Shown: piece by piece, positions 26,399 to 34,788 of the stretch
How positions within the stretch are numbered: position 1 is the stretch's first letter
Layout of the letters: each line of letters begins with the position of its first letter
Assembly (NCBI GenBank): GCA_018823175.1
Contig: JAHJIY010000051.1
Coordinates: forward strand, 1 to 64,000
From: Pseudomonadota bacterium
GTDB lineage: Bacteria > Desulfobacterota > Desulfobulbia > Desulfobulbales > JAHJIY01
DNA: 64,000 nucleotides
Direction: 5' to 3'
Made by a program: the position numbers and the translations under genes
The notes under the pieces: generated by a model
Told to the model about the DNA's origin: nothing
Databases searched by the model: none
Seen by the model: the letters and a program-made list of their open reading frames with translations, nothing else

Positions 26399-27865
26399 TT
26401 ATGAAATCAACCTTTTGGCCTGGTTCCAGGCCGCTACCGGGTTAAAACAATATCGGGGCAGCATTTTAATGACCGTGAGCAGATCGGCCGCGGTCATGCT
26501 TTTAGCCTTATGTTTGGCCCAGCTGCGCCAGGCATATTTCGCCGCCTCTTCCAGATCGGCGGCGCTCATGCTTTCAGTTCTGACCACCGAGGTGAAGTAG
26601 CCGTCTAATTTTTCCCAGTCCGTAACCTTGAGATGACCACATTTAGTCAGCTCATCATAAATCCTGGTGCCCGGCAAAGGGGTCAGGATTGAGAATTGGA
26701 CGGAATCAGGATTTAGTTTTTTGGCAAGACTGACGGTTTTTTCCACACTTTCCCAGGTCTCACCGGGAATTCCGAACATAAAGGTGAGATGGATTTTAAT
26801 CCCCAGAGATTTGGTGATCTCGATATTTTCAATCGCCTTATCAAGATCGAGCTTTTTGCCAACTCTGGCAATCAGGTCCGGGTCGGCCGATTCCACTCCG
26901 TATTTGACGGCTTTGAGACCGGCACCGGCCATCGCCTCCAGAATCTCCCGGTCCATCAAATCGGCCCGGGCCATGATCGCCCAGGGCAGGTCCAGACCGC
27001 GCCGGTTTTTCTCCCGGCAAAAGGCCAGCATCCGCTCCTTGCCGATATTAAAGGTGTCATCATCAAAATAGATCGATTTATAGCCGTATTCGAAGCAGAC
27101 CTGCTCAATTTCATCAAGGATCGCGGCCGGTTGCCTTGGCCGGTAGCTGTTGCCGTCAAGCAACTGCGGCCAGATACAATAACTGCAAGAATACGGGCAC
27201 CCCCGGCTGGCCCACATCTGCAGAGCCGGTTCCGGAATATTACCTGGATTATCAAAATATCTGGCCATCGGCAGGAAATGTCTGGCCGGCCAGGGGAAGG
27301 CATCTGCGTCCTTGATGATTTCTGCCTTGCCGGTCGAGATGACCTTGCCGCTCTGCTCCCGGTAAAGCAGGCCCGGCACCTGTTGCAGATCCTTGTTACC
27401 CGCAATGGCCTTGACCATGTTCAACAGGGTAAACTCATATTCGCCGAGCAGGACAAAATCGACATATTGATGGGTTGCCAGAAATTCCGGCTGGCCCATC
27501 GGGGCATGAGCTCCGCAGAAGACAAGTTTCGCCGGCCGACTCATATCTTTGCTGATTTTCTGGGCAATCAGCAGATCAGCGCTGAATGATGGGGTCGAAA
27601 CCTCCAGCACCACAAGATCAGGGGCGAAGTTCGTAATTTTTTCAATAAACTGTTGGTCCGATAACTCTTCGGCAATGGCATCGACCAGCAGAACCTCAAA
27701 ATTTTCCTTCTCTAAAAAAGCGGCCGCATAGGCCAGCTGAAAGGGAAAAGGCATATAGCGATTGGTTTCCACTTCAAAATGGGGCCAGCGGGAACCGGCC
27801 CGGACCCCGTAAAAACCCGGCTTCTGCCAGGGTGCATTTCCAAGAAAAACTTTCACCATCAACAT
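26399..27865 (-). CDS. B12-binding-domain radical SAM protein
   Basis: This 488-residue class B-type radical SAM enzyme has an N-terminal cobalamin-binding-like domain (residues about 30-150: FPFQLAYAAAFLEKENFEVLLVDAIAEEL...VLEVSTPSF) and a radical SAM barrel with the CxxxCxxC cluster in GCPYSCSYCIWPQ. Other barrel motifs are YFDDDTFNIGKERM, KYGVESADPD and MFGIPGETWESVEKT. It resembles the methyltransferase/cyclase group that includes BchE-like enzymes. In this cluster it may methylate or remodel a lipid or sugar of the exported glycan; that is inference. It lies 78 nt downstream of wzt and is probably cotranscribed. Confidence 0.9.
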   Translation of the reverse strand: MLMVKVFLGNAPWQKPGFYGVRAGSRWPHFEVETNRYMPFPFQLAYAAAFLEKENFEVLLVDAIAEELSDQQFIEKITNFAPDLVVLEVSTPSFSADLLIAQKISKDMSRPAKLVFCGAHAPMGQPEFLATHQYVDFVLLGEYEFTLLNMVKAIAGNKDLQQVPGLLYREQSGKVISTGKAEIIKDADAFPWPARHFLPMARYFDNPGNIPEPALQMWASRGCPYSCSYCIWPQLLDGNSYRPRQPAAILDEIEQVCFEYGYKSIYFDDDTFNIGKERMLAFCREKNRRGLDLPWAIMARADLMDREILEAMAGAGLKAVKYGVESADPDLIARVGKKLDLDKAIENIEITKSLGIKIHLTFMFGIPGETWESVEKTVSLAKKLNPDSVQFSILTPLPGTRIYDELTKCGHLKVTDWEKLDGYFTSVVRTESMSAADLEEAAKYAWRSWAKHKAKSMTAADLLTVIKMLPRYCFNPVAAWNQAKRLIS

Positions 27866-27942
27866 CTCTCAAGGCTGAATTTTATTCTACAGACGACAAG
27901 AAAGCCCTGTGCCTTTTGCCCCAGAGAACATCCTTTAACTTT

Positions 27943-29238
27943 TCAAACACAGTCAACCGGACTTTCACCCTGCCCGGCCTCGTCCCCTGCCCTGACCGGC
28001 CGGCCATCATTTGCCAGCAACTGCCAGGTGAAAGGATTATAGGTGATGCCGCCGCCGTCTTCCTGTCGGCTTTTGATATGAACAACATAAGACCATTGCC
28101 GGCAATCATAGGCGATATCGGTAAAGGAACTGCCGTATTCATCCGGCCAGATCCCGATGCTGACATAATAATCGCCGGCCAGCAGGTTTAGCTGATCGTA
28201 CCGCAGCAAGATTTCACAATCCCCTTCCAGTTCACCCAGATCAACCTTGGCCCGGGAAGTGTTGGTCCCGTGGACCCAAAGCCCGTCATTGCGGAAAAAC
28301 TGGATCCGGAATACCGGATTATAAACTTTTTTAGTGCAGTGAAAACCGATCCTCACCTGCATCTGCTCCCCGGTCTTGAAGGTGTCGTTTTCGACGCCGT
28401 GCCGGTCGGCAAACACTACCTGTCGAAACTTGATCTCCTTGGTATCGATCCCGTACACATTTTCGGGATTGAACGGATGGAGAGACCGGGGAATCTTGTT
28501 CTGCTCCCGTTCGCAGATATCCCAGTAATCCTTGAGGACCATCTCGGTCTGGCCGTCATGCTTGACCAGGCCTTCTTTCAAGAAAATAACCCGCTGACAG
28601 ATCGCCGAAACATCCCCCAGATTATGGGTGGCAAGGATGATGGTCTTGCCCTGGCTGAGAAAACTTTTTATTTTGGCCAGACATTGACGCTGAAAAACAA
28701 TATCCCCGACCGACAGGATCTCATCCATCAGCAGAATATCAAAATCCATATGCATGGCAATCGAAAAACCGAGGCGGATCACCATCCCGGTGGAGTACGT
28801 ATTGATCGGATGTTCAATATATTCGCCCAAGCCGGAAAAGTCGATGATCTGGTCGAGACGCTGGACAATCTCTTTTTTCCGCAAACCATAAAGGGCGCCT
28901 TTCAGATAGATATTCTGAATGCCGGTCATCCTCGGATGGAGCCCGCTCTGGATATCAAGGATGGTTGAGATCCGGCCGTTGACTTCCACTCGGCCCTCAC
29001 TGGGACTGACGATCCCGGCCAGAATCCGCAACAGAGTGCTTTTGCCGGAGCCGTTCCGGCCGATCAGGCCCAGACACTGGCCGGCCGGGACCTCGAAACT
29101 TACATCCTCCAGGGCGACATTGTTCCTTGCCTCCGCCCTGCTACGGTCAAAACCCGTAAACAGACTTGCCAACCTCGACTTCCGGGAATTATAAGTCGGG
29201 TAATACTTGGCAATATTTATAACTCTTACCTGGGCCAC
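27943..29238 (-). CDS. wzt: Polysaccharide ABC exporter ATPase with C-terminal glycan-binding domain (Wzt)
   Basis: This 431-residue protein pairs an ABC ATPase with a C-terminal beta-sandwich domain, the layout of Wzt proteins that recognise the end of an O-antigen or capsule chain before export. ATPase motifs are GLIGRNGSGKST (Walker A), YSTGMVIRLGFSIA (signature) and DILLMDEILSVGD (Walker B). The C-terminal half from about residue 265 (FRQVVFADRHGVENDTFKTGEQMQVRIGFHC...) is the predicted glycan-binding domain. It starts with GTG. The permease partner is immediately upstream. It works at the inner membrane. Confidence 0.93.
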   Translation of the reverse strand: MAQVRVINIAKYYPTYNSRKSRLASLFTGFDRSRAEARNNVALEDVSFEVPAGQCLGLIGRNGSGKSTLLRILAGIVSPSEGRVEVNGRISTILDIQSGLHPRMTGIQNIYLKGALYGLRKKEIVQRLDQIIDFSGLGEYIEHPINTYSTGMVIRLGFSIAMHMDFDILLMDEILSVGDIVFQRQCLAKIKSFLSQGKTIILATHNLGDVSAICQRVIFLKEGLVKHDGQTEMVLKDYWDICEREQNKIPRSLHPFNPENVYGIDTKEIKFRQVVFADRHGVENDTFKTGEQMQVRIGFHCTKKVYNPVFRIQFFRNDGLWVHGTNTSRAKVDLGELEGDCEILLRYDQLNLLAGDYYVSIGIWPDEYGSSFTDIAYDCRQWSYVVHIKSRQEDGGGITYNPFTWQLLANDGRPVRAGDEAGQGESPVDCV

Positions 29239-29361
29239 GTTTACATCCAGAATTTTTCAATCAATCAGCCATCCCGGCGGAGCATGCTCACCAGAACTCC
29301 ATAACTGCTCACAAAATAGACGCTAAAAATCCGCCAATCTCACAGGGAATAAGAAACAAGT

Positions 29362-30156
29362 TTAAACCAGATCAACAACTTCCCGGCAGGTCTTTTGATA
29401 AAAAATGCCGCCGATCATCAGGACCACCACCGTATGCAGAGCAAACCAGGTGATATCAATTATAGCCGGCAACCGTTGAAAAAGCAGTAAATCACGGTAG
29501 ATCGCAGTAAGACTGACCAGAGGATTCACCCAGCGCATGGTCAGAAACCAGGGCAGACTCTCAACCGTAAACACAATCGGCGAAGCAAAAAACCAGATGG
29601 TCAGCATCGCGATGGTCAGGTGTGAAATGTCGCGCAGGAACACATGGGCCGTTGAAATCAGCATGGTCAGCCCCCAGCAATAAAGAATTTGCAGAGGCAG
29701 GATTAAAGCGATCAGAACAAAAGAGATCCCGACTTCATGGACAAAAAATATTTTCACCCCCATAAAGACGATAATCGCCAGAATCCCGGAAACAGTGGCG
29801 GAGATCACGATATGCAGCGGCAGGATATAGAGCGGCAGTTTATGATTTCTGATTAAATGCGCATGATCGAGCAAGACGGTTGAACCCCGCTGCACCGACT
29901 CCTGAATGACAAACCAGGGCAACATTCCGGCAAACACATACAAGCCGAAATAAGAAGTGTTACCGGCGCTGCTGTTTTCCGGTGGCACTACCGAGGAAAA
30001 TATCAGCACATAAATCCCGGCAATAATCAGGGGCTTGATCATCGCCCAGACAAACCCCAGAATTGACCCGAGGTACTGACTGCGGAAATCATGGGCCGCA
30101 AAGGTCCAGATCAAAAAACGGTTGGCAGCTAATTCTTTAAATATATTCAACGGCAT
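29362..30156 (-). CDS. wzm: Polysaccharide ABC exporter permease (Wzm)
   Basis: This 264-residue ABC-2 type permease has six predicted helices. It has the typical start LIWTFAAHDFRSQYLGSILGFVWAMIKPLIIAGIYVLIFSSV and a segment GMLPWFVIQESVQRGSTVLLDHAHLIRNHKLPLYILPL. With the Wzt-type ATPase it would move a lipid-linked polysaccharide across the inner membrane. Its start overlaps the end of the sulfotransferase gene by ten bases, showing that the two are co-translated. Confidence 0.92.
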   Translation of the reverse strand: MPLNIFKELAANRFLIWTFAAHDFRSQYLGSILGFVWAMIKPLIIAGIYVLIFSSVVPPENSSAGNTSYFGLYVFAGMLPWFVIQESVQRGSTVLLDHAHLIRNHKLPLYILPLHIVISATVSGILAIIVFMGVKIFFVHEVGISFVLIALILPLQILYCWGLTMLISTAHVFLRDISHLTIAMLTIWFFASPIVFTVESLPWFLTMRWVNPLVSLTAIYRDLLLFQRLPAIIDITWFALHTVVVLMIGGIFYQKTCREVVDLV

Positions 30157-30968
30157 TCCTCAGGATATAACTCGATCATCAGAGGGTCATTTTTCGCTTG
30201 CCGGATAAAATCAGACAAGGACGGGTCATCCTGATTACAATAACTTCTGCTCCGATCAATCATGGAGCACACTTCATCGATCCCGTCAGTTTCAGAAATC
30301 CCGAGATAGCCGGCAACAGAAAGCAGGGACTCTTCCGGTCTGGCCAGCAGGTCTTCATAAATCAACTGGTGGAGATCAACCCCGCTCCCGGCATAGGACA
30401 AGCCCCTTTTAACATAGCAGCCCCACAACGACAGACAGCCGGCCAGATCCTGGCACCGGGCAGAGTAATGATGATGCGAGCGGCCTTCCGGCCGACTGGT
30501 TTCCCGCCGCCAGAGGCTGACCGAAACATCAACCGCATTTCGGATAACATGGATGACTTTTGCCTTAGGGAAACGCTCCAGCCAGAACGGCAGGGTAAAG
30601 GTATTCCGGGGATCTTTAAAACCCCAGGCCAAGGCGGGATAGGCTGATCCTTTTTCCTGTCCGAAAGATGGCTGGCCCCAATACAACCGGAAAAAATTAT
30701 CGTCGACTACGGCTTCAACTTTGCGGGCAGCCCGCCGGCATCTTGATTGATCAGTAAATAAAGAGCCAAGCCGCTGAGCATCATCCCATTTACAATTTTC
30801 CAGCTTCAGCATCTGTTCATTTAATAACTGGAAGCAGATCGATTCATTGCTGTCATCTTTGACACAACCCCAGAATACGCCAATTTTCTCAAGCAGACGA
30901 GTCAGCAGACTTGTGCCGGAGCGATGCATGCCGATGATGATTACCGGCGGAACAGGATTTTCCTTCAT
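30147..30968 (-). CDS. Sulfotransferase family protein
   Basis: This 273-residue PAPS-dependent sulfotransferase has the 5'-phosphosulfate loop IIIGMHRSGTSLLTRLL (residues about 10-26) and the 3'-phosphate motif KVIHVIRNAVDVSVSLWRR. The family moves sulfate from PAPS to sugar or lipid hydroxyls. It overlaps the Wzm-type permease gene and is upstream of the Wzt-type gene, which strongly suggests that the exported glycan or its lipid is sulfated before export. No signal peptide is present, consistent with a cytoplasmic reaction. Confidence 0.9.
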   Translation of the reverse strand: MKENPVPPVIIIGMHRSGTSLLTRLLEKIGVFWGCVKDDSNESICFQLLNEQMLKLENCKWDDAQRLGSLFTDQSRCRRAARKVEAVVDDNFFRLYWGQPSFGQEKGSAYPALAWGFKDPRNTFTLPFWLERFPKAKVIHVIRNAVDVSVSLWRRETSRPEGRSHHHYSARCQDLAGCLSLWGCYVKRGLSYAGSGVDLHQLIYEDLLARPEESLLSVAGYLGISETDGIDEVCSMIDRSRSYCNQDDPSLSDFIRQAKNDPLMIELYPEECR

Positions 30969-31070
30969 GACAAATCAAGCAACATTATAAGAAACACCAT
31001 TTAGGGGAACTGAGAATGGGGATCCAATGAAGATATAAGCCACAAGCACAGTGATCGGATAAACCGTAAT

Positions 31071-31790
31071 TTATTTTGCGGCTTTGACCAACTTGCCCTT
31101 TTGAAACAGGCCACATGATTCAAGGCCCTTCGGATCGAACTCACAACCAATTCCTTCCAGAATTCCGCCCTGCCATGATCCGGTGGTGATGCGTTTATCC
31201 GGCCAGAGCATGGTCCCCTTGCCCTGCATCTCCCCCTTGACCCATTGCCCCGAATATGTTCTGCCGTCCGGCCAGGTCATCGTTCCCATGCCGTCAAATG
31301 CCTCTTCGCGGAAACTACCAACATAGACCAGACCTTTCGGGGTAAATAATGTTCCCTGGTTGCCGACTTTACCCTTTTCAAAAACGCCGACAAAAAAACC
31401 GCCTTCCTTGAAAACCATCTTGCCGGTGCCGTCAGGTTCGCCATCGGTGAATTGGCCGGTGTAGGTATCGCCATAAGGCGTTACTATCGTGCCCTCGCCG
31501 TTGTATTTGCTGCCGTCGAATTCACCGATATATTTCCGGCCATCCGGATAGATCTCGGCGCCATGACCGCGCCATGCCCCCTCGAAAAATTCGCCGATAT
31601 ATTTATTGCCGTTTGGCAGGATGGCCCGGCCGTAACCGCTTGGCTTGCCTTCTTGCCATGCTCCTTCATATTTATGGCCGTCCGGTAATTCAAAAGTGCC
31701 CAGCCCGTCCTGACAGTTTCCGCTGATACATTCCGTGTGGCCAATCATCGGGATCATTACAATAAACAATACAACAAAAATCTGTTTCAT
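31071..31790 (-). CDS. Exported MORN-repeat protein
   Basis: This 239-residue protein has an N-terminal signal peptide (MKQIFVVLFIVMIPMIGHTE) and eight MORN repeats, each about 23 residues with the pattern G-x-x-Y-x-G-x-F/W-x-x-G-x-x-x-G-x-G (for example GNKYIGEFFEGAWRGHG). The seventh and eighth are less regular. A short Cys pair (CISGNC) precedes the repeats and another pair lies at the end. MORN repeats form extended beta-hairpin stacks that bind proteins or lipids. It is the first gene of the leftward run and is divergent from the Thr-type sulfatase-like gene at 32001. Function unknown; envelope location inferred. Confidence 0.85.
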   Translation of the reverse strand: MKQIFVVLFIVMIPMIGHTECISGNCQDGLGTFELPDGHKYEGAWQEGKPSGYGRAILPNGNKYIGEFFEGAWRGHGAEIYPDGRKYIGEFDGSKYNGEGTIVTPYGDTYTGQFTDGEPDGTGKMVFKEGGFFVGVFEKGKVGNQGTLFTPKGLVYVGSFREEAFDGMGTMTWPDGRTYSGQWVKGEMQGKGTMLWPDKRITTGSWQGGILEGIGCEFDPKGLESCGLFQKGKLVKAAK

Positions 31791-31944
31791 TTTGCTCGCC
31801 TATATACCTTGTTTGTTTCTGAAATTCTTGTTTGACTCTGAACCAGAACATTTATAACATGCTTATTTCAAAAATCGAATAATATTCTGGAAGGATAAAC
31901 CGACTAACATCCGTCCCCACGCGCAAAAACAATAAAACATAAAA

Positions 31945-31996
31945 ATGACGGGTAACAAGGGGAAAAACTCGTTACTATTTACTCGTTACTTGTCAC
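31945..31996. repeat. Palindromic intergenic element, copy 2 (inverted)
   Basis: This 52-bp element reads ATGACGGGTAACAAGGGG...CGTTACTTGTCAC. Its reverse complement matches the element at 26317-26375 over GTGAC-AGTAACGAGTAAATAGTAACGAGTTTT. It ends four bases before the ATG of the next gene. Confidence 0.6.
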
Positions 31997-32000
31997 TTCC

Positions 32001-33626
32001 ATGATAAAACATAAGAAAAACAAGATTATGCGTCCTATAAACTATAACTTCTCCGTCAGTCTGCTCCTCATCTTTCTGTATCTGTCTTCCCCCAAATTCT
32101 GTCACGGATCGACGGTCGAAGGTCTATCCCCCGAAGAGATGCCCAATATCGTTTTCATCTGGATTGACACCCTCCGGGCCGACAGCCTGGGCTGTTACGG
32201 TTACCAAAGAGATACCTCGCCCAACATTGACCAGTTAGCCAAAGAATCAACCCTCTTCATGAATAATTTCACGCCGCACACCGTGACCCTTTCCAGTTTC
32301 ATGTCGATCATTACCGGACTCTACCCTTTCTCCCATGGGGTGCTGCATATCGCCAAAGATATTCTTTCCCCCAAGATCAAGACGCTGGCCGAGATTCTTC
32401 AGATGTATGGTTTCGCGACTTCATGGTATGGGCCTAATGATCCGCATCTTGATAACAAAGTGGGTTTTGGCCGGGGATTTGATTATATCGATAACTTCGA
32501 CAACGATCTGGCGGTTGGCCGGAGCAAGGTTTTACGGGCGATCGAACGCAACAAGGACCAGAAATTCTTTCTTAACTTCCACTCATATCATGTCCATTCC
32601 CCCTATATCCCGTCCGAAAAATACATCTATCAATTTACCAAGCATAAAGATGTCGGCGTCCTTGAAAGCTTTGATGCAATCGAAAAGGCCACGGTCGAAG
32701 TCATCCGGCAGGGCGTCTTCAATTACCAGAAATACCCCTATGAAATCCTCGGTCCCGAGTTGCTTAAAGAAATGGCCGAGGCCGACCTTTTTGCTCATGA
32801 TTACAAAATAACCGCCGTAAAAATCAGGCGTTATCTCCAAAGAAAAAATCTTGAATATAAATATGATGAAATTGCCAACAAGGTCTACGAATCAAGGATC
32901 AATCCCGACAATAAGGAAAACATTGCATACCTTAAAGCCCTTTATGACGCGGGGATTCTCGAATTTGACACCGAAGTAATCGGCCCGGTAATCAATAAAC
33001 TCAAGGAACTGGATTTATACGACAACACCATGATCATCATCTGCGCCGATCATGGTGAAGAATTCGGCGAACATGGCAGCTCCGGCCATGGCATGAGCCT
33101 GTATCAGGAGGTGACCTGGGTCCCTTTGATCATCAAAACAGCCGGCCGGAAAGAAGGCAGCAAGATTGAAGAACTAAGCCAGACCGTTGATATAATGCCG
33201 ACCATTCTGGGGCTTTTAAAAATCAAACCGCCCTACCATAATCAGGGAATCGACTTCACCCCCCTGATCAATCAAACCGGCGACTTTACTCCTCGTAAAT
33301 ACGTCTACGGCCAAATGCCCTATTTCAAGGCGATCCGAACGAAGGAATGGAAGCTCCATGTTTTTCACAGCTTCCTGGCTATTCCCTGGCTCAGCGAATC
33401 AGTCCGAACCACGATTTTCGGCAAGAGAGAACTGTTCAACACCGAAAATGACCCCGATGAGCAAAACGACCGCTATGCAAAAGAACCAAAGGTCAGAGAT
33501 GAGCTCACCACCGAGCTTGAACAATGGGGTAAATCCCTGAAAAACTACCAGGATACCGACTATTCCTTTCAACCGAATATTGACAAAAAGACCAAAGATA
33601 AAATCAAAAAAACCGGCTACTGGTAA
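32001..33626 (+). CDS. Sulfatase-fold protein with Thr in place of formylglycine Cys, paralogue
   Basis: This 541-residue exported alkaline-phosphatase-superfamily protein is a paralogue of the gene at 23156. A signal peptide (FSVSLLLIFLYLSSPKFCHG) leads into FIWIDTLRADSLGCYGY, with the first metal Asp retained (D56). The nucleophile region reads T-L-S-S-F-M-S-I-I-T-G-L-Y-P, giving Thr96 where sulfatases have Cys or Ser. ICADHGEEFGEHGSSGHG is intact. The C-terminal NIDKKTKDKIKKTGYW matches the paralogue's tail. With an intact metal site it may be an active phosphoesterase or phosphotransferase on surface glycans; sulfatase activity through formylglycine is not possible. The ribosome-binding site is poor, so the start (32001 or Met10) is uncertain. 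Confidence 0.85.
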   Translation: MIKHKKNKIMRPINYNFSVSLLLIFLYLSSPKFCHGSTVEGLSPEEMPNIVFIWIDTLRADSLGCYGYQRDTSPNIDQLAKESTLFMNNFTPHTVTLSSFMSIITGLYPFSHGVLHIAKDILSPKIKTLAEILQMYGFATSWYGPNDPHLDNKVGFGRGFDYIDNFDNDLAVGRSKVLRAIERNKDQKFFLNFHSYHVHSPYIPSEKYIYQFTKHKDVGVLESFDAIEKATVEVIRQGVFNYQKYPYEILGPELLKEMAEADLFAHDYKITAVKIRRYLQRKNLEYKYDEIANKVYESRINPDNKENIAYLKALYDAGILEFDTEVIGPVINKLKELDLYDNTMIIICADHGEEFGEHGSSGHGMSLYQEVTWVPLIIKTAGRKEGSKIEELSQTVDIMPTILGLLKIKPPYHNQGIDFTPLINQTGDFTPRKYVYGQMPYFKAIRTKEWKLHVFHSFLAIPWLSESVRTTIFGKRELFNTENDPDEQNDRYAKEPKVRDELTTELEQWGKSLKNYQDTDYSFQPNIDKKTKDKIKKTGYW

Positions 33627-34378
33627 GCGTGGATTGAAGTTCGAATTGCAACTTCTTGTGATGCTGCAGTCAACCGCTTGGCCAATATCCTCATTTCGCC
33701 AAAACTCCAAGGAGATTCAAAACCGAAACCGGCCAATGGCGTTTTCACCGGCATCCAGTTCTTTTTTGGTTTTATCCGAGATCCTGCCGTCCTAAGGTAT
33801 ATTTGATTCATCTCCGCCTACTGTCCTCCTCAGATTTGCCGGTCTGACCTTCTCAGTCAGCATCAAGCATACCGAAGACCATATTATCCAAAAATATTTC
33901 TGAAACCTTTATTTACTGGCGATTATCCTGAAAAACCGGAACAAACAGCGAAACTGTACCTGTCTTTCCGGCCACAACATTTGGTGGAACCTCGATATAT
34001 GAAGGAAAATAAAAGGTGCCACCCTTCCCGTCCGAATGGACGACAATAGCCTTTCACCGGTCAATCAGCCAGTTGCCTATTGATCTGCCGCAATTTTATT
34101 TAATGGCGCGTTATTTGCAACATACATCTCTGTACATAATGCCCGGGGGCATTGCCCGCTTTCTTGCCTGCCAACCCTCGTGAGTGGGCTCCCCAGAGAA
34201 CTCATTTAAACAAAGGATTGTGAAAGGTCTGTGGATGCGGGCACCACTGTTGCTGACAGTCGTGGTGCTCAGGAGTCTGCCCGGGAAATAACGTGATAGC
34301 AAGCAGCCCCAGCAGTTTGCCCCAGAGTTTTACCTGTCTGGTCACGGTTTGCAGTTTAAAAGACAAGGAGGATTATCC
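33627..34378. other. Long non-coding stretch of about 750 nt
   Basis: The short ORFs here lack ribosome-binding sites and recognisable products. A 64-codon minus-strand ORF (33617-33811, MNQIYLRTAGSRIKPKK) could be a gene remnant. A small perfect palindrome AATGCCC-GG-GGGCATT lies near 34138. The promoter for the DUF4398 gene should be at the right end. Confidence 0.4.
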
Positions 34379-34762
34379 ATGAAGAGGAATAAGGTTTCAC
34401 AATATCTCTTAATCGGCCTGGCTGCGTTGGGTCTCGGTCTGGTCGGCGGCTGCGCCACCAAGGATACGGTCAGTTCCCGTTTTCCTGCCCTGGAGGACAA
34501 CATCAGCGCCGCCAAGGCGGCAGAGGCCGAAGTGTATGCCCCGACACCGCTAGAGGCGGCGGAAGAGAAGCTTGAAGCAGCCAGACTGGCTGTGCAAGCC
34601 AAAGACATGCTTACCGCCAACACGCTGGTTGACGAGGCCATGGTGGATGCTGATTATGCCCGGGCTGCGGCTTCCACGGCCAAGGCAAAAAATGAGGCCA
34701 TGGTCATGCGCCAGGCAATCCAGAAGGTGCGTGCCGAAATCGAGCTGCTGGCCGTCAATTAA
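34379..34762 (+). CDS. DUF4398 lipoprotein
   Basis: This small lipoprotein of about 127 residues starts at the ATG with AAGGAGG eight nt upstream; the track start at 34349 is too early. The signal peptide ends LGLVGGCATK (lipobox GGC). The mature part is a single long helical segment, DNISAAKAAEAEVYAPTPLEAAEEKLEAARLAVQAKDMLTANTLVDEAMVDADYARAAA, matching DUF4398. Its neighbour 26 nt downstream also has a DUF4398-like region, and the two are probably one operon serving the outer membrane/peptidoglycan interface. Confidence 0.85.
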   Translation: MKRNKVSQYLLIGLAALGLGLVGGCATKDTVSSRFPALEDNISAAKAAEAEVYAPTPLEAAEEKLEAARLAVQAKDMLTANTLVDEAMVDADYARAAASTAKAKNEAMVMRQAIQKVRAEIELLAVN

Positions 34763-34788
34763 TCATCTATCTATAAGGAGAAGTTGAG

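Noticed and set aside
26399-27865. Several long plus-strand ORFs opposite the radical SAM gene (for example 26789-27589, 266 aa)
   Set aside because: They are shadows of the clearly conserved minus-strand gene; their sequences show no domain and are rich in residues typical of antisense reading.
33399-33811. Minus-strand ORFs at the end of the second Thr-type sulfatase gene
   Set aside because: They overlap the coding end and gene-free DNA, with no ribosome-binding site or homology that I can recognise; at most a remnant.
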